NCBI GenBank assembly: GCA_963711215.1
Contig: CAVQDH010000002.1
Coordinates: 186,001-250,000, forward strand
From: WHUA01 sp963711215
Lineage (GTDB): Bacteria; Pseudomonadota; Alphaproteobacteria; UBA8366
DNA length: 64,000 nucleotides
Direction: 5' to 3'
Shown: in pieces, positions 56,099-63,654 of the stretch
Layout: the number at the start of each line of letters is the position of its first letter
How positions within the stretch are numbered: the stretch's first letter is position 1
Program-made: the position numbers and the translations under genes
The notes under the pieces: model-generated
The model's input: only the letters and a program-made list of their open reading frames with translations
Told to the model about the DNA's origin: nothing
The model's database searches: none

Positions 56099-57059
56099 AT
56101 GTCGGTCCAGGAAACGATAGAACGAAGCCATCGGACAAGCGGCGTCTTCGACGCGGCTGTGCCGCAGCCGGGTGCTAGCGACGAGGCCGCTCCGGACGGA
56201 ACGGACGGTGCCGCCGCAAATACAACAACGGGCATGACTCAGAGAAGCGCCGCCGTTCCGGCCCGGGCGCGACGCCGCATGCCGCAGGCGCTGAAGCGCT
56301 GGGGCGTCCGCCTCTTCGCCATCCTGGTCGCCATCGGGCTCTGGGATTACCTCACCGTCACCGATTTTCACTACGTGATGAACTTCGAGAACGTGCCCGA
56401 GCCGCTCGTGGTCGCGAAAAGCTTCCTTGCCCATCTGCATACCGAGAAGTTCTACATTCATATCTTCGTCAGCGTTCGGCGCATCCTGATCGCGTACTCC
56501 TTCGCGGTCGTGCTGGGCGTCGTGATCGGCCTGCTCATGGGGCGCTCGAAGCTCGCCGAGGATTTCTTCATTCCCTATATCGAGATACTGCGGCCGATCC
56601 CTGCCGTCGCCTGGATTCCGCTCGCGATCCTGATGTGGCCGACCGAGGAGTTCGAGCATCATCTACATCACCTTTCTCGGCGCGTTCTTTCCGATCGTCA
56701 TCAATACCGTGCATGGCGCCGAGCAGACACCGGAAGTGCTCGTCCGCGCCGCGCAGTCGCTCGGGGCCTCGCCGATCGAGATCTTCTGGCATGTGGTGAT
56801 CCCCGCCGCGCTGCCGAGCATCGCTGCCGGTCTGTCGATCGGCATGGGCGTGTCCTGGTTCTCGCTGCTCGCGGGCGAGATCATCAGTGGGCAATACGGC
56901 ATCGGCTACTTCACCTGGAACGCCTACTCGCTGATCGAATACCCCAACATCGTGGTCGGTATGCTGGTGATCGGCGGCCTGGGCACCGCGTCGACCTATC
57001 TCGTCAAGCTGGCGACGCAGCCGCTGCTGCGCTGGCAGAAGGCGGAGCGCGGCCGATGA
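56099..57059 (+). CDS. NitT/TauT-type ABC transporter permease (one frameshift)
   Basis: About 319 residues after correction, with six membrane helices preceded by an unusual hydrophilic N-terminal extension of about 70 residues (Gly, Ala, Thr and Arg rich). The frame breaks in a TT pair near 56651 (one extra base) after LMWPTEE and resumes as SSIIYITFLGAFFPIVINTV. The ATPase-contact loop is AAQSLGASPIEIFWHVVIPA. The C-terminus ends with ATGA, overlapping the next gene. It pairs with the ATPase at 57777 to import the ligand of the binding protein. Confidence 0.88.
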
Positions 57060-57760
57060 TGACCATGCTTGCGACGATTGGATCGGCTATCGCACGCCGC
57101 TGGGTGCTTTGGATCGCCACCGCCGTCGGCTTCGTCCTCTCCTACAACCTCATGCTGCTCGCGGCGCTCGTCGTTCGCTTCGGCCAAGTGCCGAACTACG
57201 TGATCCTTTACGACTACCCTACCAACGTCATCCGTATCCTCGAGAACACGCCGGCGCTGAGCGACGCGATCCAGATCATTGCCGATGAATGGCTGCTGGA
57301 GATCGGCCACATGAACTACCAGTACGGCAACGGTATCTCCGAATGGAGCCTGACCGTCCTGCCGTTCAAGGCCGCGTTGCTGCTTGCCGGGGGCGCGCTG
57401 CTGGCGACCGTTGTCGTGCTGATGCTTCCCGGCAGGGCGGGGGCCTGCACGGTGGCGACCAAGGGTGGCGCGCTCGGCGCGGCCGGGGGCGGCGCCGCGC
57501 TGCTCGGCTTCAGCAACGCCACGCTGAGCTGGGTCGTCTGCTGTGCGGCGCCCAACTGGGTCGCCAGCCTCGCCATGCTCGGGATGAGCGCGTCCTGGGC
57601 GTTCTGGCTCGAGCCCTTCGGTCAAATCATTACCGCGTCCGGCTTCGGCCTGCTCGTGGTCGCCATCGTCGTGCTGGCGAGCCGGCGGACGGGCGCCGAA
57701 TCCGCTGAGACGGCCGCCGACCGGGACACTGCGCACGGCGTGTCGGCAGTGTCGACTTGA
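57056..57760 (+). CDS. Unrecognised multi-pass membrane protein (234 residues)
   Basis: Predicted helices are around 17-40, 104-124, 138-158, 167-186 and 191-208, with a long extracytoplasmic loop (41-103) rich in aromatic, His and acidic residues (YDYP, EIGHMNYQYGNGISEW). Cysteines C131, C162 and C163 (WVVCCAAPNW) lie at helix edges. It is translationally coupled to the permease by an ATGA overlap and followed 17 bases later by the ATPase. It is not a second TMD of ABC type: there is no EAA loop. Its role could be an accessory transport or redox subunit. I do not recognise a family. Confidence 0.75.
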   Translation: MMTMLATIGSAIARRWVLWIATAVGFVLSYNLMLLAALVVRFGQVPNYVILYDYPTNVIRILENTPALSDAIQIIADEWLLEIGHMNYQYGNGISEWSLTVLPFKAALLLAGGALLATVVVLMLPGRAGACTVATKGGALGAAGGGAALLGFSNATLSWVVCCAAPNWVASLAMLGMSASWAFWLEPFGQIITASGFGLLVVAIVVLASRRTGAESAETAADRDTAHGVSAVST

Positions 57761-57776
57761 GAAGGGATTAGCACAG

Positions 57777-58640
57777 ATGCCCGACGCAACCATCGGATTG
57801 GAAAAAATGAAGTTCGTAACGCCGCGCGACCGTGAGGGCGGCAAGGGGCATGTCGTGATCGACCGGGTGAGCGTTCTCTTCGGCGAAGGGCCGGACGCCC
57901 ACGTCGCCGTCGACGACGCCTCCCTCGAGATCCGGCCGGGCGAGTTCCTCTGCATCCTCGGCCCGTCGGGCTGCGGCAAGTCGACCCTGCTCAATGCCGT
58001 CGCGGGCTACATCAAGCCGACCGAAGGCATCGTCACCGTCGACGGCGAGGCGATCGAGCGGCCGGGTCCCGACCGCGGCATGGTGTTCCAGCAATACTCG
58101 CTCTTTCCCTGGAAGACGATCCGCGAGAACGTCGCCTTCGGTCCGCTGCGGTCCGGCCACAGCCGGGGCGAATCGATCAGCACCGCCAACTCCTTTATCG
58201 CGATGGTCGGGCTTACCGCCTTTGCCGACCGCTATCCGGCGGAGCTGTCCGGCGGCATGAAGCAACGCGTCGGCATCGCCCGCGCGCTCGCCAACTACCC
58301 GCGCGTGCTGCTGATGGACGAGCCGTTCGGCGCGCTCGACGCCCAGACGCGGGTGATGATGCAGGAGAGCCTGCTCAAGCTCTGGAGCGATTTCGGCAAC
58401 ACGGTGATGTTCGTCACGCACGATATCGACGAGGCGATCTTCCTTGCCGACCGCGTCGTCATCATGAGCGCGGCGCCGGGCCGGATCATCGCCGACCTCA
58501 AGGTCGAGCTGGAGCGCCCGCGCGACCAGGACGTCGCGACGCATCCCGACTTCATCGCGTTGAAACGGCACTGCATCGAAGTGATCCGGGCGGAAAGCCT
58601 GCGCGCCTTCGAGCAGCAGAATCCGGAGGTAGGCCATTGA
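57777..58640 (+). CDS. NitT/TauT-type ABC transporter ATP-binding protein
   Basis: A 287-residue ATPase with all motifs: Walker A GPSGCGKST (62-70), Q-loop Q105 in MVFQQYSLFPW, signature LSGGMKQR (157-164), Walker B RVLLMDEP (176-183) and the switch His in VTHDIDEAIFL. It resembles SsuB, TauB and NrtD. An N-terminal extension of about 25 residues precedes the first strand. It energises uptake through the upstream permease. The next gene starts within its stop (TTGA). Confidence 0.94.
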   Translation: MPDATIGLEKMKFVTPRDREGGKGHVVIDRVSVLFGEGPDAHVAVDDASLEIRPGEFLCILGPSGCGKSTLLNAVAGYIKPTEGIVTVDGEAIERPGPDRGMVFQQYSLFPWKTIRENVAFGPLRSGHSRGESISTANSFIAMVGLTAFADRYPAELSGGMKQRVGIARALANYPRVLLMDEPFGALDAQTRVMMQESLLKLWSDFGNTVMFVTHDIDEAIFLADRVVIMSAAPGRIIADLKVELERPRDQDVATHPDFIALKRHCIEVIRAESLRAFEQQNPEVGH

Positions 58641-58867
58641 CCCGCATCCTTCGCCTCGAATTTGCGCTGGCGGCGCTGCTGTTGGCGCCGCTCATCGGAT
58701 ATGCGATCGCCTACCTGATGACGGACGATGCCGGGCGGCTGACGCGCGTGTCACCGATCGCGCCGGCTGAGGGCATGTCCAGGTCCGTGCCGCCGATGTT
58801 CGAGCCGTTGCAGCCCGGCCGCCGCGTTTCCGTTCAGGCGGTCCCGGCCTGGGAGCGCCGTACGTGA
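58637..58867 (+). CDS. Small single-pass membrane protein (76 residues)
   Basis: It starts at TTG overlapping the ATPase stop and has one membrane helix (about 8-29, FALAALLLAPLIGYAIAYLM) and a Pro- and Arg-rich tail. No cysteines, histidine clusters or known motifs are present. The location between an ATPase and an exported cytochrome c suggests a membrane accessory to the latter or to the importer. I do not recognise it. Its proximity and one-base gap to the cytochrome start argue that it is real. Confidence 0.6.
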   Translation: MTRILRLEFALAALLLAPLIGYAIAYLMTDDAGRLTRVSPIAPAEGMSRSVPPMFEPLQPGRRVSVQAVPAWERRT

Positions 58868-59524
58868 ATGCTGCAGCGCATCGCTCGGACGGTCGCAATG
58901 TGCGTCTTCTGCTTCGCTGCGCCGGGGATCGCCGTGATCGGCGCGCGGGCTGACATGATCGACACGTCGGGCCTGGCGCCATGGGAGTTGTGCGCCGAGT
59001 GCCACAACATGGACGGCATCAGCCATATGGCCAAATTTCCAAAGCTCGCCGGTCAGCGTTACGCCTATATCGTCAAGCAGATCGGTGATTTTCAAGCCGA
59101 GCGCCGCACCAACGACGACGGCAAGATGGTCGCGAATGCGGGGTTGCTGTCGGACGCGGACGTCGTGGCGGTCGCGAAATATTTCAGCACGCTTCCGCCC
59201 CCGCCGCCCGTGAAGACGGAGGCAAGCGCGGAAACGATCGACCTGGGGCGCCGGCTTTTCACCAAGGGCAAGCCCGAGGCGGGCGTCGACGCCTGCGCCT
59301 CCTGTCATGCGGGCGCCGGCGTCGCCGGAGTGTTGGCGCCGCGCATCGAGGCGCAGCATGCCGGCTATCTCAAGAAGGAGCTGCTCGATTTTCGCAGCGG
59401 GGCGCGGGCGAACGATCCGGATGCGCGGATGCGGAAGGTCGCTCATGCGCTCAGCGATGCGGAGATCGTAGCCGTTGCCGCCTATGCCTCGACCCTCGAA
59501 CGGCCGCAAGGAGCCGCCCAGTGA
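58868..59524 (+). CDS. Di-haem cytochrome c, c4-like
   Basis: A 218-residue exported protein with two CXXCH haem motifs, CAECH (C42-H46) and CASCH (C143-H147), in two homologous halves. Candidate Met ligands are M87 (GKMVAN) and the one in DARMRKVAH. The first domain has LAGQRYAYIVKQIGDFQAER, a typical cytochrome c4 feature. The leader is IARTVAMCVFCFAAPGIA. It probably carries electrons in the periplasm between a cluster enzyme and a terminal oxidase. It overlaps the Crp/Fnr start by four bases (GTGA). Confidence 0.93.
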   Translation: MLQRIARTVAMCVFCFAAPGIAVIGARADMIDTSGLAPWELCAECHNMDGISHMAKFPKLAGQRYAYIVKQIGDFQAERRTNDDGKMVANAGLLSDADVVAVAKYFSTLPPPPPVKTEASAETIDLGRRLFTKGKPEAGVDACASCHAGAGVAGVLAPRIEAQHAGYLKKELLDFRSGARANDPDARMRKVAHALSDAEIVAVAAYASTLERPQGAAQ

Positions 59525-60366
59525 GCGATACCTCTGACACCCGAACCTTCCGGTCGGCCGGCTATTTCGAGCCCAAACGCGCCGCCGTGCCGGCGCAGGA
59601 TCGTCCGCCCGCGATCTTCCTGGCCGAGATGCCGGTGGAGATCGCCGCGAAGGCGAATTTCCTCTCTCGCCTCAACGCCGAGGAATATCGGCGCGTGCGC
59701 GAGATCGGCTTCGAGCAACGCATCGCCGCCGGCGAATCCGTGTTCTGTCAGGGCGACACCCATGACGGAATCTTTCTGATCGAGAGCGGCTCGGTGCGGA
59801 CGTTCTATACCGGGCCGACCGGGCGCGAGATCACGCTCGCCTATTGGACGCCGGGCCATTTCGTCGGCGGGCCGGAGATCTTCGGCGGCGGCACGCATAT
59901 GTGGTCCGGCGTCGCGGTGCAGGAGACCCGCGTGCTGCGCCTGCGCGGCGCGGACCTGTACCGCCTGATGGAGCAGATGCCGCGCCTGGCGCTCGGGATC
60001 GTCGAGGGACTGGTGCAGAAGGGCAAATGCTATTCGGCCCTCGTGCATATGCTGGGAACCCGGTCGGTCATCGAGCGTCTGGCCCAGTTGCTCCTCATCC
60101 TCGCCGATACGGATGGCGAGCCAGCAGCGGACGGCGTGATGATCGGCCGCTCTTTCACCCATGAGGAGATGGCCAATATGGTCGGCTCGACCCGGCAATG
60201 GGTGACCATGACCCTCGACAAGTTCCAGAAGCAGGGCGCGATCCGCATGAAGGGCCGCCGCATCGTCCTCCGTGACCGGAGCTGGATTTGCGACAAGGCC
60301 GGCATCGCGCCCGGCACGGAGAACACGGAGCCGGCGCAGCTGTCCGGCCCCGTCTTCGTCCGCTGA
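59521..60366 (+). CDS. Crp/Fnr family transcriptional regulator
   Basis: A 281-residue regulator with a cyclic nucleotide-binding-like domain (about 45-165: FEQRIAAGESVFCQGDTHDG, ESGSVRTFYTGPTGREITLA) and a helix-turn-helix at about 210-235 (SFTHEEMANMVGSTRQWVTM). Start GTG 59521 overlaps the cytochrome stop. It has no N-terminal Cys cluster. It probably co-controls the redox/transport cluster together with the GntR regulator. It is convergent with tctA, four bases apart. Confidence 0.9.
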   Translation: MSDTSDTRTFRSAGYFEPKRAAVPAQDRPPAIFLAEMPVEIAAKANFLSRLNAEEYRRVREIGFEQRIAAGESVFCQGDTHDGIFLIESGSVRTFYTGPTGREITLAYWTPGHFVGGPEIFGGGTHMWSGVAVQETRVLRLRGADLYRLMEQMPRLALGIVEGLVQKGKCYSALVHMLGTRSVIERLAQLLLILADTDGEPAADGVMIGRSFTHEEMANMVGSTRQWVTMTLDKFQKQGAIRMKGRRIVLRDRSWICDKAGIAPGTENTEPAQLSGPVFVR

Positions 60367-60369
60367 ATC

Positions 60370-62061
60370 CTAAGCCGGTTCGATATGAACCTTCGGCTGC
60401 GACGCCTCCGCGCTGTCGGGCGTCCACCCGCTCTGGTGCGAACGCCATAGCAGCCAGAGCGCAATTGCGATCATCGTGACGCCGATCGCCGCGCGCACCA
60501 CGTTTCCCATCATGAACAATGGAATGGATTGCGCGATCAGCATTGCCGGGACGAACAGCAGCGTCCACACCTGCTTGCCGCGATACTTCTGATACCATGG
60601 GAATGCGATCGAAAAGACCGCCAGCAGCAGGAAGAACAGCGACCACGGCTGGCTAAAGAACGGCGTCACCGACGGATTGATCGTCCAGGCCCGGTTGAGG
60701 TTGAGCTCCGCCAGGTCGCCGAGCACCACGCCCAGGATGACCGGCGCCAGTGGAAAGCCGAACTTCTTCATCAGGTATCCCAGCAGGCCGAACCAGAACA
60801 GCGTCCACATGTCGAACTCGCTGTTGGCGAGCGCGAAGGTGCCGATCGCGCAATAGACCAGGATGACCGCCGCCATCGTGTACATCGGAATGCGGGTGAT
60901 GCTGATGAATGCCTTCAGCGCCACCGCCTGCATCGCGATCATCATGAAATGCGCGATGAAGAAGGCGGTGAAGATCGAGTAGGCGAGCACCGGCTGTTCG
61001 CTGATGAAGAGCGGGCTCGGCACGACATTGTGAATCAGCAGCGCGCCCAGCATGATCGCGCAAAGCGGCGAGCCCGGAATGCCGAGCGCCATCATGGTCG
61101 TCAGCGCGCCGCCCGCCGTCGCATTGTTTGCCGTCTCGGGCGCGATGATGCCGTCGATTTCGCCGGTGCCAAATCTCTCGGGATGCTTGGAGGCTTTCTT
61201 GGCCTGGTCATAGGCGAGAATATTGGAGATCGAGCTGCCCGCTGCCGGCAGGACGCCGATGAAGACGCCGATCAGGGAAGACCGCAAGACATTCACCCAG
61301 CTGCGGGCAATCGCCTTGATCGCGTTCCAATGCTCGATTTTCACGGCGGATGCGGTCTTGTCCATCAGCGGCGCCTTGGCCACCGCCGGATCCTCGACGT
61401 CGGTCAGCAACTGGCTGAAGGCGAAGAGGCCGATGAGCACGGGCAGGTAGGCGAAGCCGCCCTTGAGGGCCTCGATGCCGAAATGCAGGCGGTCGACCGA
61501 GTTGATTTCCTCCGCACCGATGGCGGCGAAAAGCAGGCCGAAATTCCCGGCGATCAGCCCCTTGACCAGGTTGTCGCCGGCCAGGCTGGCGGTAATTGTA
61601 AGGGCGAAGATGATGAGCGAGAACAAGGCCCATGGTTCGAACTCGAGGCCGATCGAAGCGATCGTCGGCGCCAGGGTCGCCAGCACGCAGGCGCCGAACA
61701 GGCCGCCGAAGAAGGAGGACCAGATGCCGAGCCCGAGGGCCAATCCGGCCTGGCCTTTCCGCACCGCGGGAAAGCCGTCGAAGGTCGTCGCGACCGAGGC
61801 CGGCGTTCCGGGAATGCCCATGAGCATGCCCGAGATCAGGCCGCCCGACAGGCCGCCGACATAGACCCCGAGCATGGTCGACAGGCCCGCGACCGGCGGC
61901 ATGCCGAAGGTGAACGGCAGTGTGAGCACGACCGCCATGGTGACCGTGAAGCCGGGAATGGCGCCGGCGATGATCCCGAACAGCACCCCGATCAGCATCA
62001 GCAGCAGATTGTGCCATGCAAAGACCGCCGTGCTGGCCGCAATGATATTTTCGACGAACAT
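60370..62061 (-). CDS. tctA: Tripartite tricarboxylate transporter permease, TctA family
   Basis: A 563-residue polytopic protein with about 12 membrane helices. Signatures are GIIAGAIPGFTVTMAVVLTL near the N-terminus, GMLMGIPGTPASVATTFDGF and LPAAGSSISNILAYDQAKKA, plus the GSPLCAIMLGALLIH region. It is the large membrane subunit of a TctCBA-type importer, driven by a cation gradient. It follows tctB after 24 bases. The C-terminal 60 residues are an extra hydrophobic and polar tail. Ligand unknown. Confidence 0.94.
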   Translation of the reverse strand: MFVENIIAASTAVFAWHNLLLMLIGVLFGIIAGAIPGFTVTMAVVLTLPFTFGMPPVAGLSTMLGVYVGGLSGGLISGMLMGIPGTPASVATTFDGFPAVRKGQAGLALGLGIWSSFFGGLFGACVLATLAPTIASIGLEFEPWALFSLIIFALTITASLAGDNLVKGLIAGNFGLLFAAIGAEEINSVDRLHFGIEALKGGFAYLPVLIGLFAFSQLLTDVEDPAVAKAPLMDKTASAVKIEHWNAIKAIARSWVNVLRSSLIGVFIGVLPAAGSSISNILAYDQAKKASKHPERFGTGEIDGIIAPETANNATAGGALTTMMALGIPGSPLCAIMLGALLIHNVVPSPLFISEQPVLAYSIFTAFFIAHFMMIAMQAVALKAFISITRIPMYTMAAVILVYCAIGTFALANSEFDMWTLFWFGLLGYLMKKFGFPLAPVILGVVLGDLAELNLNRAWTINPSVTPFFSQPWSLFFLLLAVFSIAFPWYQKYRGKQVWTLLFVPAMLIAQSIPLFMMGNVVRAAIGVTMIAIALWLLWRSHQSGWTPDSAEASQPKVHIEPA

Positions 62062-62085
62062 GTCAGCTACCTCGCGCGGTCGGGA

Positions 62086-62571
62086 TCAATAGAAGTGAAG
62101 AATTTCGCCTTCGGGCATGTAGACGCGAAGGACGAAGGTAAAGAGCGACCAGACGGTGCCCACGGCGACCAGGGAGATCGCCACGTGGAGCAGGAGCGCT
62201 TTCGGCGACCGGTTGCCGAGCGCCGTCAGCAGGCCGAAGGTCAGCAGCACGCCGCCGATCAGCATGCCGAGGTAGTCGACCGTCGCCAGGAACGCCAGGA
62301 ACACGATGAAGCCCATGATCGGGTTGCGATACCGCAGGACGATCGCCCAGATGCTGCCGGGTCCGCCTTCGGCGGCGGCCTTCCGGCGCAGCGATTGGAA
62401 AAGGTAGACGACGCAGAGCACGAACAGCGGCACCAGGATTATCCGCGGCCACACCTCGGAGCCGATGCTGGCATACCCGAACTTGGGGATATTGAAGGTT
62501 TCCCAAAAGAAGATCGCCGTGATCGCGATCAAAATCGCGGCAATCACCGTATCCTTGTTCAGCGCTTTCAT
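62086..62571 (-). CDS. tctB: Tripartite tricarboxylate transporter small permease, TctB family
   Basis: A 161-residue protein with four membrane helices (about 9-27, 43-60, 83-118 as a pair, 129-150). It is short, hydrophobic and placed between the binding protein and TctA as in all such operons. It is the small membrane subunit of the importer. The segment FNIPKFGYASIGSEVWPRII is typical of TctB. It is separated from the upstream binding-protein gene by 111 bases with a strong stem-loop. Confidence 0.87.
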   Translation of the reverse strand: MKALNKDTVIAAILIAITAIFFWETFNIPKFGYASIGSEVWPRIILVPLFVLCVVYLFQSLRRKAAAEGGPGSIWAIVLRYRNPIMGFIVFLAFLATVDYLGMLIGGVLLTFGLLTALGNRSPKALLLHVAISLVAVGTVWSLFTFVLRVYMPEGEILHFY

Positions 62572-62631
62572 TCCGTTCCCTCTCCAGACGACGGCTCTGC
62601 TCTTGACCTGGTTTCGGCCATGCGCGCGGGA

Positions 62632-62660
62632 GCCGTCATGAGCTAGGCGCCCATGACGGC
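62632..62660 (-). promoter_or_regulatory. Stem-loop between tctC and tctB
   Basis: GCCGTCATG (62632-62640) and CATGACGGC (62652-62660) form a perfect 9-bp stem around an 11-base loop, in the tctC-tctB gap and 22 bases after the tctC stop. No T-tract follows. It matches the position of the hairpins after the TRAP and NitT binding-protein genes. Confidence 0.6.
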
Positions 62661-62682
62661 CCGTCCGGCGCTGACCGGTCCG

Positions 62683-63654
62683 CTATTTCCTATAGACGCC
62701 AAGCTTCTTGGAGATGGTCGTCCATTTTTCGTTCGTCTGTTTCCACCAATTCACGTAATCCTCGCCGCGCACGAAGCTCACGAAGCTGCCTTTGTCCGTG
62801 ATCGCTTTGATGAATTGCGGGTCCTTGGCGACCTTTTCGAACAGGTCCCCGTAGTAGGTCACCAGTGCGGGCGACGCCCCCTTGGGCAGGACGATGCCGC
62901 GGTCCGAGGTGATCTCCAGATCGAACCCCTGCTCCTTGGCCGTCGGCACGTCGGGCAGAATCTTGGAACGGGTGTGATAGTTGATGGCGATCATCTTGAG
63001 CCGGCCGCTCTTCGCATGCTTGGCGCCGGTCGCCTCGGAAACCTGTCCGATATGGACCGTATTCGCCAGCAGCGCCTTCATGCGGTCGGCGGTGCCGTCA
63101 TAGGAGACGACCTTCATGTCGATGCCGAGCGCGTCCTGCACTTGCAGCAGGGTGAAATGGCTGGTCGAGCCGAGGGTGCCCGCGGCAAGCAGCTTGTGCG
63201 GATTGGCCTTCGCCCAAGCCTGCATTTCCTTGTAGTTGCTGAAAGGCGCCTCCGAGCCGGCCGCGATGAGCGAGACGGTCTGGGTCAGACGCGCCACCGG
63301 TGTAAAGGAGTCCCAGGTGAAATCGATGCGGCCGGTCAGGTTGCTCGCCAGGATATGCTGAAAGGTGGCGAACAGCGTGCAGCCATCCGGCTTCGCCTTC
63401 CGCGCCTGCTTCGTTCCCTTGATGCCCCCCTGGCCGGGGACCGTGACGACCTGCAGCTGCGGCTTGGCGCCATTGCGGTTGGCGGCATCCGCGACGATGC
63501 GATAGAGAATGTCGGTTTCGCCGCCCGCGCCCCAAGGCACGATGACGCGCGCTGTGTTGCAGGGAATGTCCATCGCGCCGGCGGGAACGGCCGTCAGGCC
63601 GGGAATAGCCAAGCCAGCCGCCAAGACGACGGCGGTACGTAGGGTCCGCTTCAT
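62683..63654 (-). CDS. tctC: Tripartite tricarboxylate transporter substrate-binding protein, Bug/TctC family
   Basis: A 323-residue periplasmic protein with a signal peptide (TAVVLAAGLAIPGLTAVPAG, cleaved near GAMD). Bug-family segments are VIVPWGAGGETDILYRIVAD, VVTVPGQGGIKGTKQ, LAAGTLGSTSHFTLLQVQD and SKILPDVPTAKEQGFDLEI. It binds a carboxylate for the TctAB permease. ATG 63654 follows AGAGAGGACAA. Bug proteins are very numerous in such genomes and the ligand cannot be predicted. Confidence 0.92.
   Translation of the reverse strand: MKRTLRTAVVLAAGLAIPGLTAVPAGAMDIPCNTARVIVPWGAGGETDILYRIVADAANRNGAKPQLQVVTVPGQGGIKGTKQARKAKPDGCTLFATFQHILASNLTGRIDFTWDSFTPVARLTQTVSLIAAGSEAPFSNYKEMQAWAKANPHKLLAAGTLGSTSHFTLLQVQDALGIDMKVVSYDGTADRMKALLANTVHIGQVSEATGAKHAKSGRLKMIAINYHTRSKILPDVPTAKEQGFDLEITSDRGIVLPKGASPALVTYYGDLFEKVAKDPQFIKAITDKGSFVSFVRGEDYVNWWKQTNEKWTTISKKLGVYRK

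Noticed and set aside
60529..62646. A 705-codon open frame on the plus strand opposite tctA/tctB, and similar long antisense frames elsewhere (for example 4259-5881, 18059-19975, 45699-47687).
   Set aside because: Long antisense frames are expected at high GC. Their proteins are rich in Arg, Gly, His and Asp, lack family likeness, and lie opposite genes with clear motifs.
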